Origin: Longibacter salinarum
GTDB lineage: Bacteria; Bacteroidota; Rhodothermia; Rhodothermales; Salinibacteraceae
Assembly: GCF_002554795.1 (NCBI RefSeq)
Contig: NZ_PDEQ01000006.1
Location: 1 to 64,000 of the forward strand
DNA: 64,000 nucleotides
Reading direction: 5' to 3'
The first letter of the stretch is position 1; every line of letters begins with the position of its first letter. Both the position numbers and the translations under genes were made by a program. The notes beneath the pieces are model-generated. The model had not been told where the DNA came from and did not search any database. It saw only the letters and a program-made list of their open reading frames with translations. Of the stretch, positions 54,907-62,707 are shown piece after piece.

Positions 54907-55635
54907 ATGGCTTCTCCGATCTCCACCAAGACCCCGACGACGGTCTCTGTCGGCAATGATTTGACGTTCGAGGTGCGCTGGAGTGCGAGGCGAACCACCC
55001 TGGGCATCACGGTCGACCGGGACGGGACGCTAGTACTGGCCCTGCCCGAAGATTGCCCGCTCGAAGAGGGGCGAGCCTTTGCCGAAGAGAAGCAGTTTTG
55101 GGTTTACACGAAGCTGGCTGAGAAGAAGCTCCTCCGCCGCCCTACGGCCTCGAAACGCTTTGTAGAAGGCGAAGGGCACTACTACCTGGGGCGAAGCTAC
55201 CGGCTGCGTCTCGTGGACGATGCGGCACCTGAGACGGCCCCCCTGCGCCTCTATCAGGGGCGGTGGCGACTTTTATCGACGGAGCGATCTAGAGCCCAAG
55301 ATCACTTCCGCGAATGGTACGTCCGCCACGGCAAAGATTACATTCGGGGACGCGTTGAACGGTATGCCGACCGTCTTGAGGTATCCCCGTCTGGGGTCGC
55401 TGTGAGGCCGCTGGGGTACCGCTGGGGATCCTGTAGTCGAGACGGTACCCTGAACTTCCACTGGCGAACGGCTTGCCTGCCAGCTCGGCTGATCGATTAC
55501 GTGATCGTACACGAGTCGGCCCATATCCATGAGCCGCGGCACGACGATGCCTTCTGGCACCGCGTCGAGCGAGCCATGCCCGACTACGAACGCCGAAAGC
55601 GCGAACTCCGAGAGGAGGGAGGGGGCTACTTCTAG
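54907..55635 (+). CDS. YgjP/DUF45-type metallopeptidase linked to hsdR
   Basis: This is a 242-aa protein. The ATG at 54907 is used; a TTG overlapping the hsdR stop (54880) would add nine residues. The YgjP-like domain shows LGYRWGSCSRDGTLNFHWRTACLPARLIDYVIVHESAHIHEPRHDDAFW: zinc motif HESAH plus a downstream His, in the family form H-E-x-x-H...H. Genes of this family are often found just after type I hsdR. Role unknown; a maturation or modulating protease is conceivable. Last gene of the cargo. Confidence 0.8.
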   Translation: MASPISTKTPTTVSVGNDLTFEVRWSARRTTLGITVDRDGTLVLALPEDCPLEEGRAFAEEKQFWVYTKLAEKKLLRRPTASKRFVEGEGHYYLGRSYRLRLVDDAAPETAPLRLYQGRWRLLSTERSRAQDHFREWYVRHGKDYIRGRVERYADRLEVSPSGVAVRPLGYRWGSCSRDGTLNFHWRTACLPARLIDYVIVHESAHIHEPRHDDAFWHRVERAMPDYERRKRELREEGGGYF

Positions 55636-56033
55636 CAGATCTTTACCTCCTTGTACCGGACCGCGGGTCATCGACCTGCGGCATCGAGCAGGACGCGACG
55701 CGGACCTGAGAGGGAGGCGGTGGAGGTGGAGATTCAGGAACCGCCTCGAGGCCGCCCTTCCGGGGCGATGGGTGACAGCTACGCACGCGATGTGAAGAGA
55801 AGGCGAACGCGGCCCATGTCTCGGCGTTACAAGAAGTGATTTCCTATCGCCTCTTCAGGAGGGAGCGATTGTACACAGTTTGTACACAGAGCGGCGCTTC
55901 GACGGGTGGAAAGCCCCGGAAGGGTAGCTCAGTTGGGGAGAGGGTCGGGTTCGTTCGGGGGCTAGCGCTCGGGCGACAAACATCTTCAATACGTGCCGAA
56001 AAAGCGGGTTTATCGGCGTCTAAGGCGTATTGG
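55636..56033. other. Right end of the element, no gene
   Basis: About 400 bases from the last cargo gene to the right repeat. Contains the palindrome GCCTCGAGGC (55743-55752) and an arm-like site, ATTGTACACAGTTTGTACAC (55868-55887). No open frame is protein-like. Confidence 0.5.
55868..55887 (+). promoter_or_regulatory. Candidate integrase arm site, right
   Basis: ATTGTACACAGTTTGTACAC, 147 bases from the right repeat; same orientation and 16 of the first 18 bases equal to 38179-38196. TGTACA-CAGTT-TGTACA is an inverted pair by itself, so it could also be an operator. Confidence 0.4.
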
Positions 56034-56151
56034 CAAACAAAAAACCGCCCCACTCCACCATGAGCAGGACGGCTTAATTGCCCGCTGGTATTCAGCGGAC
56101 AGTGGCGTGGGAGGGATTTGAACCCTCGACCTCCGGGTTATGAATCCGACG
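56034..56151 (+). repeat. Right attachment repeat (118 bp), part of the intact tRNA-Met
   Basis: Perfect copy of 37982-38099. It contains the tRNA terminator (stem about 56040-56074, AAAAAA at 56040s as the T-run of the minus strand) and 49 bases of the tRNA gene. The unique 5' part of the tRNA continues at 56152-56176. Confidence 0.92.
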
Positions 56152-56176
56152 CTCTCACCAACTGAGCTACCACGCC
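56103..56176 (-). tRNA. tRNA-Met (CAT anticodon, elongator type)
   Basis: Read on the minus strand: acceptor GGCGTGG with CCACGCC, then TA, D-arm GCTC...GAGC, anticodon loop TTCATAA (CAT), a short variable loop, T-arm GAGGG TTCAAAT CCCTC, and discriminator A. Length 74; CCA is not encoded. The paired first base argues for the elongator rather than the initiator form. An A-C mismatch closes the anticodon stem. The integrated element has replaced its 3' part with an identical copy, so it stays functional. Confidence 0.93.
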
Positions 56177-56457
56177 AGGAAAATGTAAATGCTCGGCTTC
56201 GGGGTTGCGTATCTTAGCCAAGCACCACGGTTATATGCCGGATATGTGTCTCTGTGTTTCCGTCAAAACGGTGAAGAAGAAAGGAACCACCAGGTGATGG
56301 CGAGACGGCCGGCCGCGGCACGATCATAATTCGAGAGGAGCCAGCACAGAGCGATCCATCACGTCTTTTTCAAAGCGGGTTAACGTCGGGAAACTGAACG
56401 TGGGGGTCACGGGCTGTAGTTTACGGTACCATCCTCCTGCCATTCCGGTTGCCTAAT

Positions 56458-57900
56458 ATGCTTCGTACCGATACGTTGATTCGCCGGCTCGCACCGTGTG
56501 TGCTGGTCTTTCTCCTTACTGTTGCCGCAACGTGGTCAACGGCTGCAGTCGCACAGGCTCCGGACACAACCGCTCGTCCGGCAAACCCCGTCACATCGGC
56601 TCCCGCGCTCCAGGCCGGTCCAATGGTCGGATATGGAACGCACCGCACCGCCGCCGTCTGGGTGCAGACGACCGACCCGGCGCCTGTCCACCTGCGCTAC
56701 TGGTCCGTGACGCCCGAAGATTCGGTTGCGATGAACGCGGGTATCATCCCGGACCCGGATACGACCACGACAACACCGCTCATAACGGGGGCCGACGGCA
56801 TCGGGCTCATTAGGCTCACGGACCTTGAGCCGGGACATACGTACCGGTACGAAGTGTACATTGACGGTGCTCGCGTGGAGCGCCCGTATCCGCTGGAGTT
56901 CCAGTCGCAGCGGCTCTGGCAGTGGCGATCCGACCCGCCCGCGTTCGATGTCGCCGTCGGGTCCTGCGCGTACGTAAACCAAAAGGTGTACGACCGGCCG
57001 GGCCGACCGTACGGCGGGGACTACCGTATTTTCGAGACCATTGCGGAGGCAAATCCCGATCTGATGCTTTGGACGGGTGACAACACGTATCTCCGTGAGG
57101 TCGACTGGGCGGACGCGTCGACGATGAACGATCGCTACGCTCACACGCGGAAGCTCCCGGAGATGCAGGCGCTTCTGGGTAGCACGCACCACTACGCGAC
57201 ATGGGATGACCACGACTTTGGCCCAAACAACTCGGATCGCTCGTATCCACTTAAGGATGCTGCGCTCGAACTCTTTCAGCGCTACTGGGCCAACCCGACG
57301 TTCGGCATGCCGGATGTTCCCGGCGTGTTTGGTTCGTTCATGTGGAACGACGTGGAGTTTTTCCTGATGGATGACCGCTATCACCGGTCCCCGACGACGG
57401 CCCCTCGCAGCGAGAAGAAGACGCAGTGGGGAGACGCACAGCTTCAGTGGCTAATCGATGCGCTCACGACGAGCGAGGCGCCATTCAAGGTGATCGTGAA
57501 CGGGGGACAAATGCTGAATCCGAATACGGAGTACGAGACGCTCGCACGATTCCCGCAGGACCGGAAGCGGCTGCTCAATGCGATTGCGGAGCGCGAGATT
57601 GACGGTGTCGTGCTGCTTTCCGGCGACAGACACTTTACCGAGATGGCGAAGTACCAGCCCGAGGAGGGATACCCGCTGTACGAAATCACCGTCTCGCCTC
57701 TCACCGCCGGAAGCGTGGGGCCGATCGAGGAGAAGAACGACCTCCGCGTCAATGGGACGCTCGTTGACCAGATGCGCAACTACGGCATCCTCTCGTTTAG
57801 CGGTCCGAGAACCGACCGAACGCTCACCGTGACGATCTATGATACGGATGGGGCCGAGCAGTGGACCCGGCAGATTCACGCGCGTGATCTCAAACACTGA
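56458..57900 (+). CDS. PhoD-like alkaline phosphatase/phosphodiesterase
   Basis: This is a 480-aa protein. The ATG at 56458 opens a signal peptide (RLAPCVLVFLLTVAATWSTAAVAQ). After an N-terminal Fn3-like domain (residues about 50-150; PMVGYGTHRTAAVWVQTT, LTDLEPGHTYRYEVYIDG) comes the PhoD catalytic domain: FDVAVGSCAY, LMLWTGDNTYLREVDW, HHYATWDDHDFGPNN and LLSGDRHFTEM, the metal ligands of the metallophosphatase fold. It should release phosphate from phospho-mono- or diesters in the periplasm or outside. No pho-box was recognised upstream. Confidence 0.87.
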   Translation: MLRTDTLIRRLAPCVLVFLLTVAATWSTAAVAQAPDTTARPANPVTSAPALQAGPMVGYGTHRTAAVWVQTTDPAPVHLRYWSVTPEDSVAMNAGIIPDPDTTTTTPLITGADGIGLIRLTDLEPGHTYRYEVYIDGARVERPYPLEFQSQRLWQWRSDPPAFDVAVGSCAYVNQKVYDRPGRPYGGDYRIFETIAEANPDLMLWTGDNTYLREVDWADASTMNDRYAHTRKLPEMQALLGSTHHYATWDDHDFGPNNSDRSYPLKDAALELFQRYWANPTFGMPDVPGVFGSFMWNDVEFFLMDDRYHRSPTTAPRSEKKTQWGDAQLQWLIDALTTSEAPFKVIVNGGQMLNPNTEYETLARFPQDRKRLLNAIAEREIDGVVLLSGDRHFTEMAKYQPEEGYPLYEITVSPLTAGSVGPIEEKNDLRVNGTLVDQMRNYGILSFSGPRTDRTLTVTIYDTDGAEQWTRQIHARDLKH

Positions 57901-58032
57901 TCCGTTCCGCCGGCACCCGCGAGCCACGATCGGGGTGACGTGACGTGCTGGCCGATTCGCTTTATTCACCGCCCCCGTCTTCGTACGTTGGCGTCGCCCC
58001 AGACCTCGTTTTTCCTCTTTTAGTGTCCGCTT

Positions 58033-59196
58033 ATGTGGGACCGCATCATTGATCAGGAGCGCGTCGTGGAAACGATTCGACGGACGCTCAAACAGAACCG
58101 TGTCGCTCACGCCTACCTGTTCCACGGGCCCGACGGCGTCGGCAAGCGAGCGGTTGCGCTTGCGATGGCCCGCGCGCTCGAATGCAGCCGCAATGATGCG
58201 GTCCCGTGCGAAGAGTGCGCGGACTGCCGGAAAACGCGGCGCATGGTGCATCCGGATGTCCACGTGCTGTTTCCGTACCCGAAGGGCACGGACGAGGACG
58301 ATGTTGCAGAGCGAATCCAGCGGCTCGGTGAGGATCCGTACGCCGCGGTCGATTACGTCCGTCGCCCGTCGCTCAACGACCCGACGGAGACGTCCAACAA
58401 ACAGGTGATGTACCACATCAGCCGGGTGCATGAGGATCTGCTTCGGCCGATGTCGTACCGCCCATCGGAAGGGGCGTCCAAGGTCGCGATCATCACGGAT
58501 GTGGAGCACATGAACGAGTCGGCCGCCAACGGCTTCCTGAAGCTGCTGGAAGAGCCGCCGCCGCGGACGATCTTTTTGCTGACGACGAGTCGGCCGGAGC
58601 AGCTGCTTCCGACGATCGTTTCGCGCTGCCAGCGACTCCGCTTCGATCCGCTTCTGGTCGAGTCGATCGAATCAGCGCTCCGGGAACGGGAGGGCATGGA
58701 CGAGCCGCGGGCTGCGATGCTCGCCCGCATGGCCGATGGGTCGTACACGCGTGCTCTCGAGCTGGCCGAGAGCGACGACCTGATGACAAGTCGACAGCTC
58801 GTGATCGACTTCTTTCGGTCGTCGTACGCACGGAACGTCAATCAACTGAGCGATCAGGTTAACGAGATCTCGTCTCAGGGCCGGGAGCGAGCCAAATCGG
58901 TTCTGCAACTGATGCTACGGTGGATCCGGGATCTGATGCTCTATCGCGAACTCAACGACGAAGCTCCCCTCGTTAATGTGGACCAGCAAGAGGTCATCGA
59001 AAACTTTGTCCGTCGCGTCCCGGATGCCAACCTCGAATCGATGATCGACATGGTTGAACAGGCCATTCACCTCGCCGAGCGAAACGTTCGGTTGTCGCTT
59101 GTCCTAACGACGCTCGCGCACCGGCTGGGCGATGCGATGCGTGGTCAGGGGAGTGATCGTCTGTACGTGCCCATGCCGGAGGCGGAGCTTTCCTAG
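58033..59196 (+). CDS. holB: DNA polymerase III delta' subunit
   Basis: This is a 387-aa protein. IIDQERVVETIRRTLKQNRVAHAYLFHGPDGVGKRAVALAMARALEC with a P-loop, then the zinc knuckle CEECADCRK, then HPDVHVLFPYPKGTDEDDV, the SNKQVMYHISRVHEDL block and the sensor-1 region FLKLLEEPPPRTIFLLTTSRPEQLLPTIVSRCQRLRF. This is the clamp-loader AAA+ fold of the gamma/tau-delta' type. It works in the complex that loads the sliding clamp at the replication fork. The long insert before residue 130 is seen in Bacteroidota homologues. Confidence 0.88.
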   Translation: MWDRIIDQERVVETIRRTLKQNRVAHAYLFHGPDGVGKRAVALAMARALECSRNDAVPCEECADCRKTRRMVHPDVHVLFPYPKGTDEDDVAERIQRLGEDPYAAVDYVRRPSLNDPTETSNKQVMYHISRVHEDLLRPMSYRPSEGASKVAIITDVEHMNESAANGFLKLLEEPPPRTIFLLTTSRPEQLLPTIVSRCQRLRFDPLLVESIESALREREGMDEPRAAMLARMADGSYTRALELAESDDLMTSRQLVIDFFRSSYARNVNQLSDQVNEISSQGRERAKSVLQLMLRWIRDLMLYRELNDEAPLVNVDQQEVIENFVRRVPDANLESMIDMVEQAIHLAERNVRLSLVLTTLAHRLGDAMRGQGSDRLYVPMPEAELS

Positions 59197-59596
59197 CGAA
59201 TACGCAACTCATCCCGGCAGGGCTCACGGGGCCGAGAGTAGCAATATTGAAGCATCGACAGAAATAACTTCACAATTCGTTCTTCGATGCCTTATACTTG
59301 GCGATTGCATACGGTTCGTCTAGAAGCCCCTTGACTCCGAGCCGGATTTTCGGCCTGGATTCTTTGCTGAATGACGCTTCACGCATGAGACTGCCTCACA
59401 CAGTTGGTTCTGACCTTCATGCGTGACGATGGGAGACAGAACCGTGTCGATCCGACGTCGCTTCATTGCTGTCTCAAATCGTGAGATCAGGCGACATTAA
59501 CGAGGTCGGCATATTCCTTGTAGATTAGTTACGACGCTGCCCGATCCGGCTGGCCCGGATCCCCCAATCACCCGTTTCACAACTCTCGAGCGCTTC
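59197..59596. other. Intergenic region with one inverted repeat
   Basis: About 400 bases without a gene. TCACGCATGA (59379-59388) and TCATGCGTGA (59417-59426) form a 10-bp inverted repeat with a 28-base loop. There is no T-run, so it could be an operator or an RNA hairpin rather than a terminator. Confidence 0.45.
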
Positions 59597-59953
59597 ATGT
59601 CCTATCCCTCTGATGCCGAGCCGATCCTGTCGACGCGGTGTAAGTTACCCGGACGAAGCCTGTGGTTCAGCCGTGCACATCTCCATGAGGATCATATCGA
59701 ACTTTCGGGTTGGAATTGGCGGGGTCGCTTTTCCCGATCGATCGAACTCGATAACATCGATCGCTTCCAGTGGTGGGCCGTCCTCAACGACGTCAACTTC
59801 CTGCTTCACCTGAAGGATGGGGCCGCTGTGCCACTTCAGTTGCTCCGCAGTGCAGGCGTATGGAGTTGCAAATTGCACGAGCTTTTGGGGCAAAGTATTC
59901 TGGCACAAGACGCGATCCCACGCGTTGCACCTCGTCGCGACATCGCTGCCTGA
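59597..59953 (+). CDS. Hypothetical protein, PH-like beta pattern
   Basis: This is a 118-aa soluble protein. LPGRSLWFSRAHLHEDHIELSGWNWRGRFSRSIELDNIDRFQWWAVLNDVNFLLHLKDG alternates short strands in the manner of bacterial PH-like domains that end in a helix (SAGVWSCKLHELLGQSI). No family can be named. It precedes the TPR protein gene by 63 bases on the same strand. Confidence 0.5.
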   Translation: MSYPSDAEPILSTRCKLPGRSLWFSRAHLHEDHIELSGWNWRGRFSRSIELDNIDRFQWWAVLNDVNFLLHLKDGAAVPLQLLRSAGVWSCKLHELLGQSILAQDAIPRVAPRRDIAA

Positions 59954-60016
59954 TCCGTTCGGTTCTCATCGAGAGTGGGCAGCGAGCATTCCACGCTCAC
60001 CGACTCGCTTTCTCCG

Positions 60017-60841
60017 ATGATGTCTAACCGACTGCCGACCCGTTTCGGGTTGTCTCTCACGCTCGCAACTCTTGTGCTTCTCTTCGTGTCGCTCGTCCCG
60101 ATGTCAGCGGCGGCACAGACGCCGGATCCAGACGAGATCGACGCGTCACCGGAACTGAAGCCGAACCTAGTTGAAGCGGACAGCCTTCGTCGTGCTGGAG
60201 CATTCCGCGAGGCGTTCGGTCTACTTACGTCCTTAAAGCAAGAACATCCGTCCAATGCCGAAGTCCTGTATCGGCTTGCACTGACCCGCGTGGACATGGG
60301 GGAAATCGCGGACTCCGGTCAGAGGCGGCAGTCGATGTACAAGTCGGCGCTCGAAGACGCGAAAGCAGCCGTCGAAGCAGATACGGCGCTCGCGTTTGCA
60401 CACCTCTCTAGAGCTATCGCCGAGGGCCGCGTTGCCCTCACCGCAGGGACCAAAGAGAAGATTCAGCGCTCCCGTGCCGTCAAGCGTCATGCCGACCAGG
60501 CGATTGAGCTCGACCCTGATATGGCTTCCGCGTACCACGTCCGGGCTCGCTGGAACCGGGAAGTGGCGGACCTTGGCTTCTTCTCTCGTGCCATTGTCAA
60601 AACGGTCTATGGCGGACTCCCCGAAGCCTCGTTCGAGCAGTCCGTGCGTGACTTCAAGACGGCGATTCAGAAGGAAGACAAGATCGTTCACCATATCGAA
60701 CTTGCCCGAACGTACATGAAGATGGACCGCGAGGATGCGGCCAAAGAGGAGCTTCAGACGGTCCTCGCCATGGAGAATGAAGATCCCGACGACCCGCAGC
60801 ACAAGAAGGAAGCGGAAGAGCTTCTGAATGATCTGAGTTAA
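60017..60841 (+). CDS. Exported TPR protein
   Basis: This is a 274-aa protein. A double ATG starts it; the second follows at once. Signal peptide: RFGLSLTLATLVLLFVSLVPMSAAAQ. TPR-like helix pairs are seen in VEADSLRRAGAFREAFGLLTSLKQEHPSNAEVLYRLALTRVDMG, then KSALEDAKAAVEADTALAFAHLSRAIAEG, then VKRHADQAIELDPDMASAYHVRARWNRE and IELARTYMKMDREDAAKEELQTVL. It matches the general plan of small periplasmic TPR proteins of Bacteroidota. Partner unknown. Confidence 0.78.
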   Translation: MMSNRLPTRFGLSLTLATLVLLFVSLVPMSAAAQTPDPDEIDASPELKPNLVEADSLRRAGAFREAFGLLTSLKQEHPSNAEVLYRLALTRVDMGEIADSGQRRQSMYKSALEDAKAAVEADTALAFAHLSRAIAEGRVALTAGTKEKIQRSRAVKRHADQAIELDPDMASAYHVRARWNREVADLGFFSRAIVKTVYGGLPEASFEQSVRDFKTAIQKEDKIVHHIELARTYMKMDREDAAKEELQTVLAMENEDPDDPQHKKEAEELLNDLS

Positions 60842-60998
60842 TGTCGCGCGTCATATCGCCCGGTCGTTTCGTCCGGCGTCTCCGCACCACGTTCACGCAT
60901 GTCGCGTGTGCGTTACGGTCGCGAGACGCCGGAACGTTTTACGGGGTCAACGATGACAAACGTCACTCCTTTTCTCCGCTCTCAAACCCCAATTGTAC

Positions 60999-61865
60999 AT
61001 GCCGTACTCCGCCGAGATCAGTCGACAACAGCCGACGGCGTTTTTATTTCTGTTGGATCAGTCGGCGTCGATGCAGGACACGTTCGGTGGGGCGAAAGCG
61101 AAAGGCGATGCTGCACCAAGCAAGGCACGCGTACTGGCCGATACGGTGAACCGTCTGCTCCAGAATCTCGTCCTTCGGTGCGCGAAGGAAGAAGGAGTTC
61201 GTGACTACTTCGACGTCGGCATCATTGGCTACGGAGAGCGGGTGCAACATTTGATTACCCCGGCGGATGAGCACAATACCGGGACGGGTCTGATTCCGAT
61301 CAGTCACCTCGCTGAGCGGCCGCGTCGCATGGAGGAGCGAGTCAAAACCGTTACGGACAGCAACGGGGGCGAGAAAGAGCGCCGCGTGAAGTCGCCGGTC
61401 TGGTTCGATCCGCATGCGAAGAACGGCACCCCGATGTGCCAGGCGCTCGACCTTGCCGCGCAGTCGGTGCGGTCGTGGATCGACGACCATTCGTCCAGCT
61501 TCCCGCCTGTCGTGATAAACGTGACGGACGGCGAGGCGACCGACGGAGATCCGCTTCGATATGCGCAGCAGCTCCGTTCGTTTGCCACGGACGACGGAGA
61601 GGTTTTACTCTTCAACGTGCATTTGTCGGAGTCCGAGGAGCCGGCGTTGATGCTGCCGTCGGATCGTAGCGAGCTGCCGCATGACGATGAATACGCGGAG
61701 ACCCTCTTTCAGATGTCGAGCACGCTACCGTTTTCGATGCGCGCAGCCGCCGAACAGGAGGGCTTGCACGTCGACCTCGACACACGCGGCTTTATCTTCA
61801 ACGCCGATCCAGTTTCGCTCGTAACGTTCCTCGAAATCGGTACGCGACCAAGCACGCTCCGCTAA
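60999..61865 (+). CDS. von Willebrand factor A domain protein (TerY-like)
   Basis: This is a 288-aa protein. The ATG at 60999 is used; a TTG 6 bases earlier is possible. AFLFLLDQSASMQDTF gives the MIDAS motif D-x-S-x-S, NGTPMCQALDLA the Thr and VVINVTDGEATDGDPLRYA the second Asp. There is no signal peptide, so it acts in the cytoplasm. It is followed by a PP2C phosphatase and a protein kinase on the same strand, the gene set known as the TerY-P phosphorylation triad. No C-terminal zinc ribbon is seen. Confidence 0.8.
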   Translation: MPYSAEISRQQPTAFLFLLDQSASMQDTFGGAKAKGDAAPSKARVLADTVNRLLQNLVLRCAKEEGVRDYFDVGIIGYGERVQHLITPADEHNTGTGLIPISHLAERPRRMEERVKTVTDSNGGEKERRVKSPVWFDPHAKNGTPMCQALDLAAQSVRSWIDDHSSSFPPVVINVTDGEATDGDPLRYAQQLRSFATDDGEVLLFNVHLSESEEPALMLPSDRSELPHDDEYAETLFQMSSTLPFSMRAAAEQEGLHVDLDTRGFIFNADPVSLVTFLEIGTRPSTLR

Positions 61866-61898
61866 CATCGAGCCCCGGGAGCTTTCGATCCACGAACG

Positions 61899-62657
61899 AT
61901 GTGCATGGCAGCCGACTCCAATTCGATCGAACAAGAAGATGTGCGGGGTGACCCCGGGTCGCCTGTGGCAGATTCTGTTGCGGTCACGCTTCCGAAAGCC
62001 GGTCATGACGAGGACGAAAACGAAGACGCCTTCGTTGTCCGGGATGAGACTTTTCCGGTTCGGGCTGCCGTCGCGGATGGTGCAACCGAAGCCGTGTACT
62101 CAGGCGTCTGGGCAGACCTGCTTACGCGGCAGATCGCAGCACTGGACGACTGGTCGGGTACGGGCTGGGACGACGCCGTTCATGCCGCTCGGTCCGAGTG
62201 GCAGACGGTCGTCGACGCGGAACCGGTTGACGTTCCATGGTATGTCGCAGAGAAGCGGGAGCAGGGAGCCTTCGCGACGGTGCTCGGCCTGGTGATTCGG
62301 GGCGACGGAACGTTCGAGGCGCGATGGGTCGGGGACTGCGTCCTCATTCAGCAGTCGAAGGGGAGCAAGCAATCCTGGCCCGTTGACGATCCAGAGGCGT
62401 TTACGCATCGGCCCGCACTACTTTCTAGTCGTTCCGAGGCGGGGACGATTACCGCGCAGACGACCGAGGGGACGTGGGATCAGGAAGATGTCTTTCTTCT
62501 CGCGACGGACGCCGTCGCGGCCTGGCTCCTTCGCGAGACACCCGAGTTAGCCCACGACGCGGATGCTCTCCGCGAGCAGCTCCGCACGGCCCGGCAGGAA
62601 GGACATCTACGCAATGATGACTGCACCATCATCCGCATCACAATGGCGGCCGGTTGA
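61899..62657 (+). CDS. PP2C-family protein phosphatase
   Basis: This is a 252-aa protein (or 250 if the second ATG is used). NEDAFVVRDETFPVRAAVADGATEAVYSG carries the metal-binding Asp pattern of PP2C enzymes; FATVLGLVIRGDGTFEARWVGDCVLI and WDQEDVFLLATDAVAAWLL follow, ending with LRNDDCTIIRI, the last metal Asp. It should remove phosphate from Ser/Thr set by the kinase encoded next, or from the VWA protein. 33 bases after the VWA gene, so one operon. Confidence 0.83.
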   Translation: MCMAADSNSIEQEDVRGDPGSPVADSVAVTLPKAGHDEDENEDAFVVRDETFPVRAAVADGATEAVYSGVWADLLTRQIAALDDWSGTGWDDAVHAARSEWQTVVDAEPVDVPWYVAEKREQGAFATVLGLVIRGDGTFEARWVGDCVLIQQSKGSKQSWPVDDPEAFTHRPALLSSRSEAGTITAQTTEGTWDQEDVFLLATDAVAAWLLRETPELAHDADALREQLRTARQEGHLRNDDCTIIRITMAAG

Positions 62658-62707
62658 CGCCACTGCTTTTCTTTGAGCTCGCCTATTTTTTCGCCCCAGT
62701 TCCGTTC

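Larger units (their letters stand above)
37982..56151 (+). mobile_element. Integrative element of about 18 kb in tRNA-Met, carrying a type I RM plus HEPN/STAND defence locus
   Basis: A perfect 118-bp direct repeat bounds the region (37982-38099 and 56034-56151, offset 18,052). It covers the 3' two thirds of the tRNA-Met gene and its terminator. The right copy is part of the intact tRNA; the left copy is a tRNA fragment. An intact tyrosine integrase starts 155 bases inside the left repeat. Matching 17-base TGTACACAG sites lie near both ends. Cargo: a degenerate tyrosine-recombinase-like gene, a gene-poor 1.5 kb, and hsdM-hsdS-HEPN-STAND-hsdR-ygjP-like. No conjugation, replication or phage structural genes, so it is probably a mobilisable or self-circularising genomic island. 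Confidence 0.9.
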
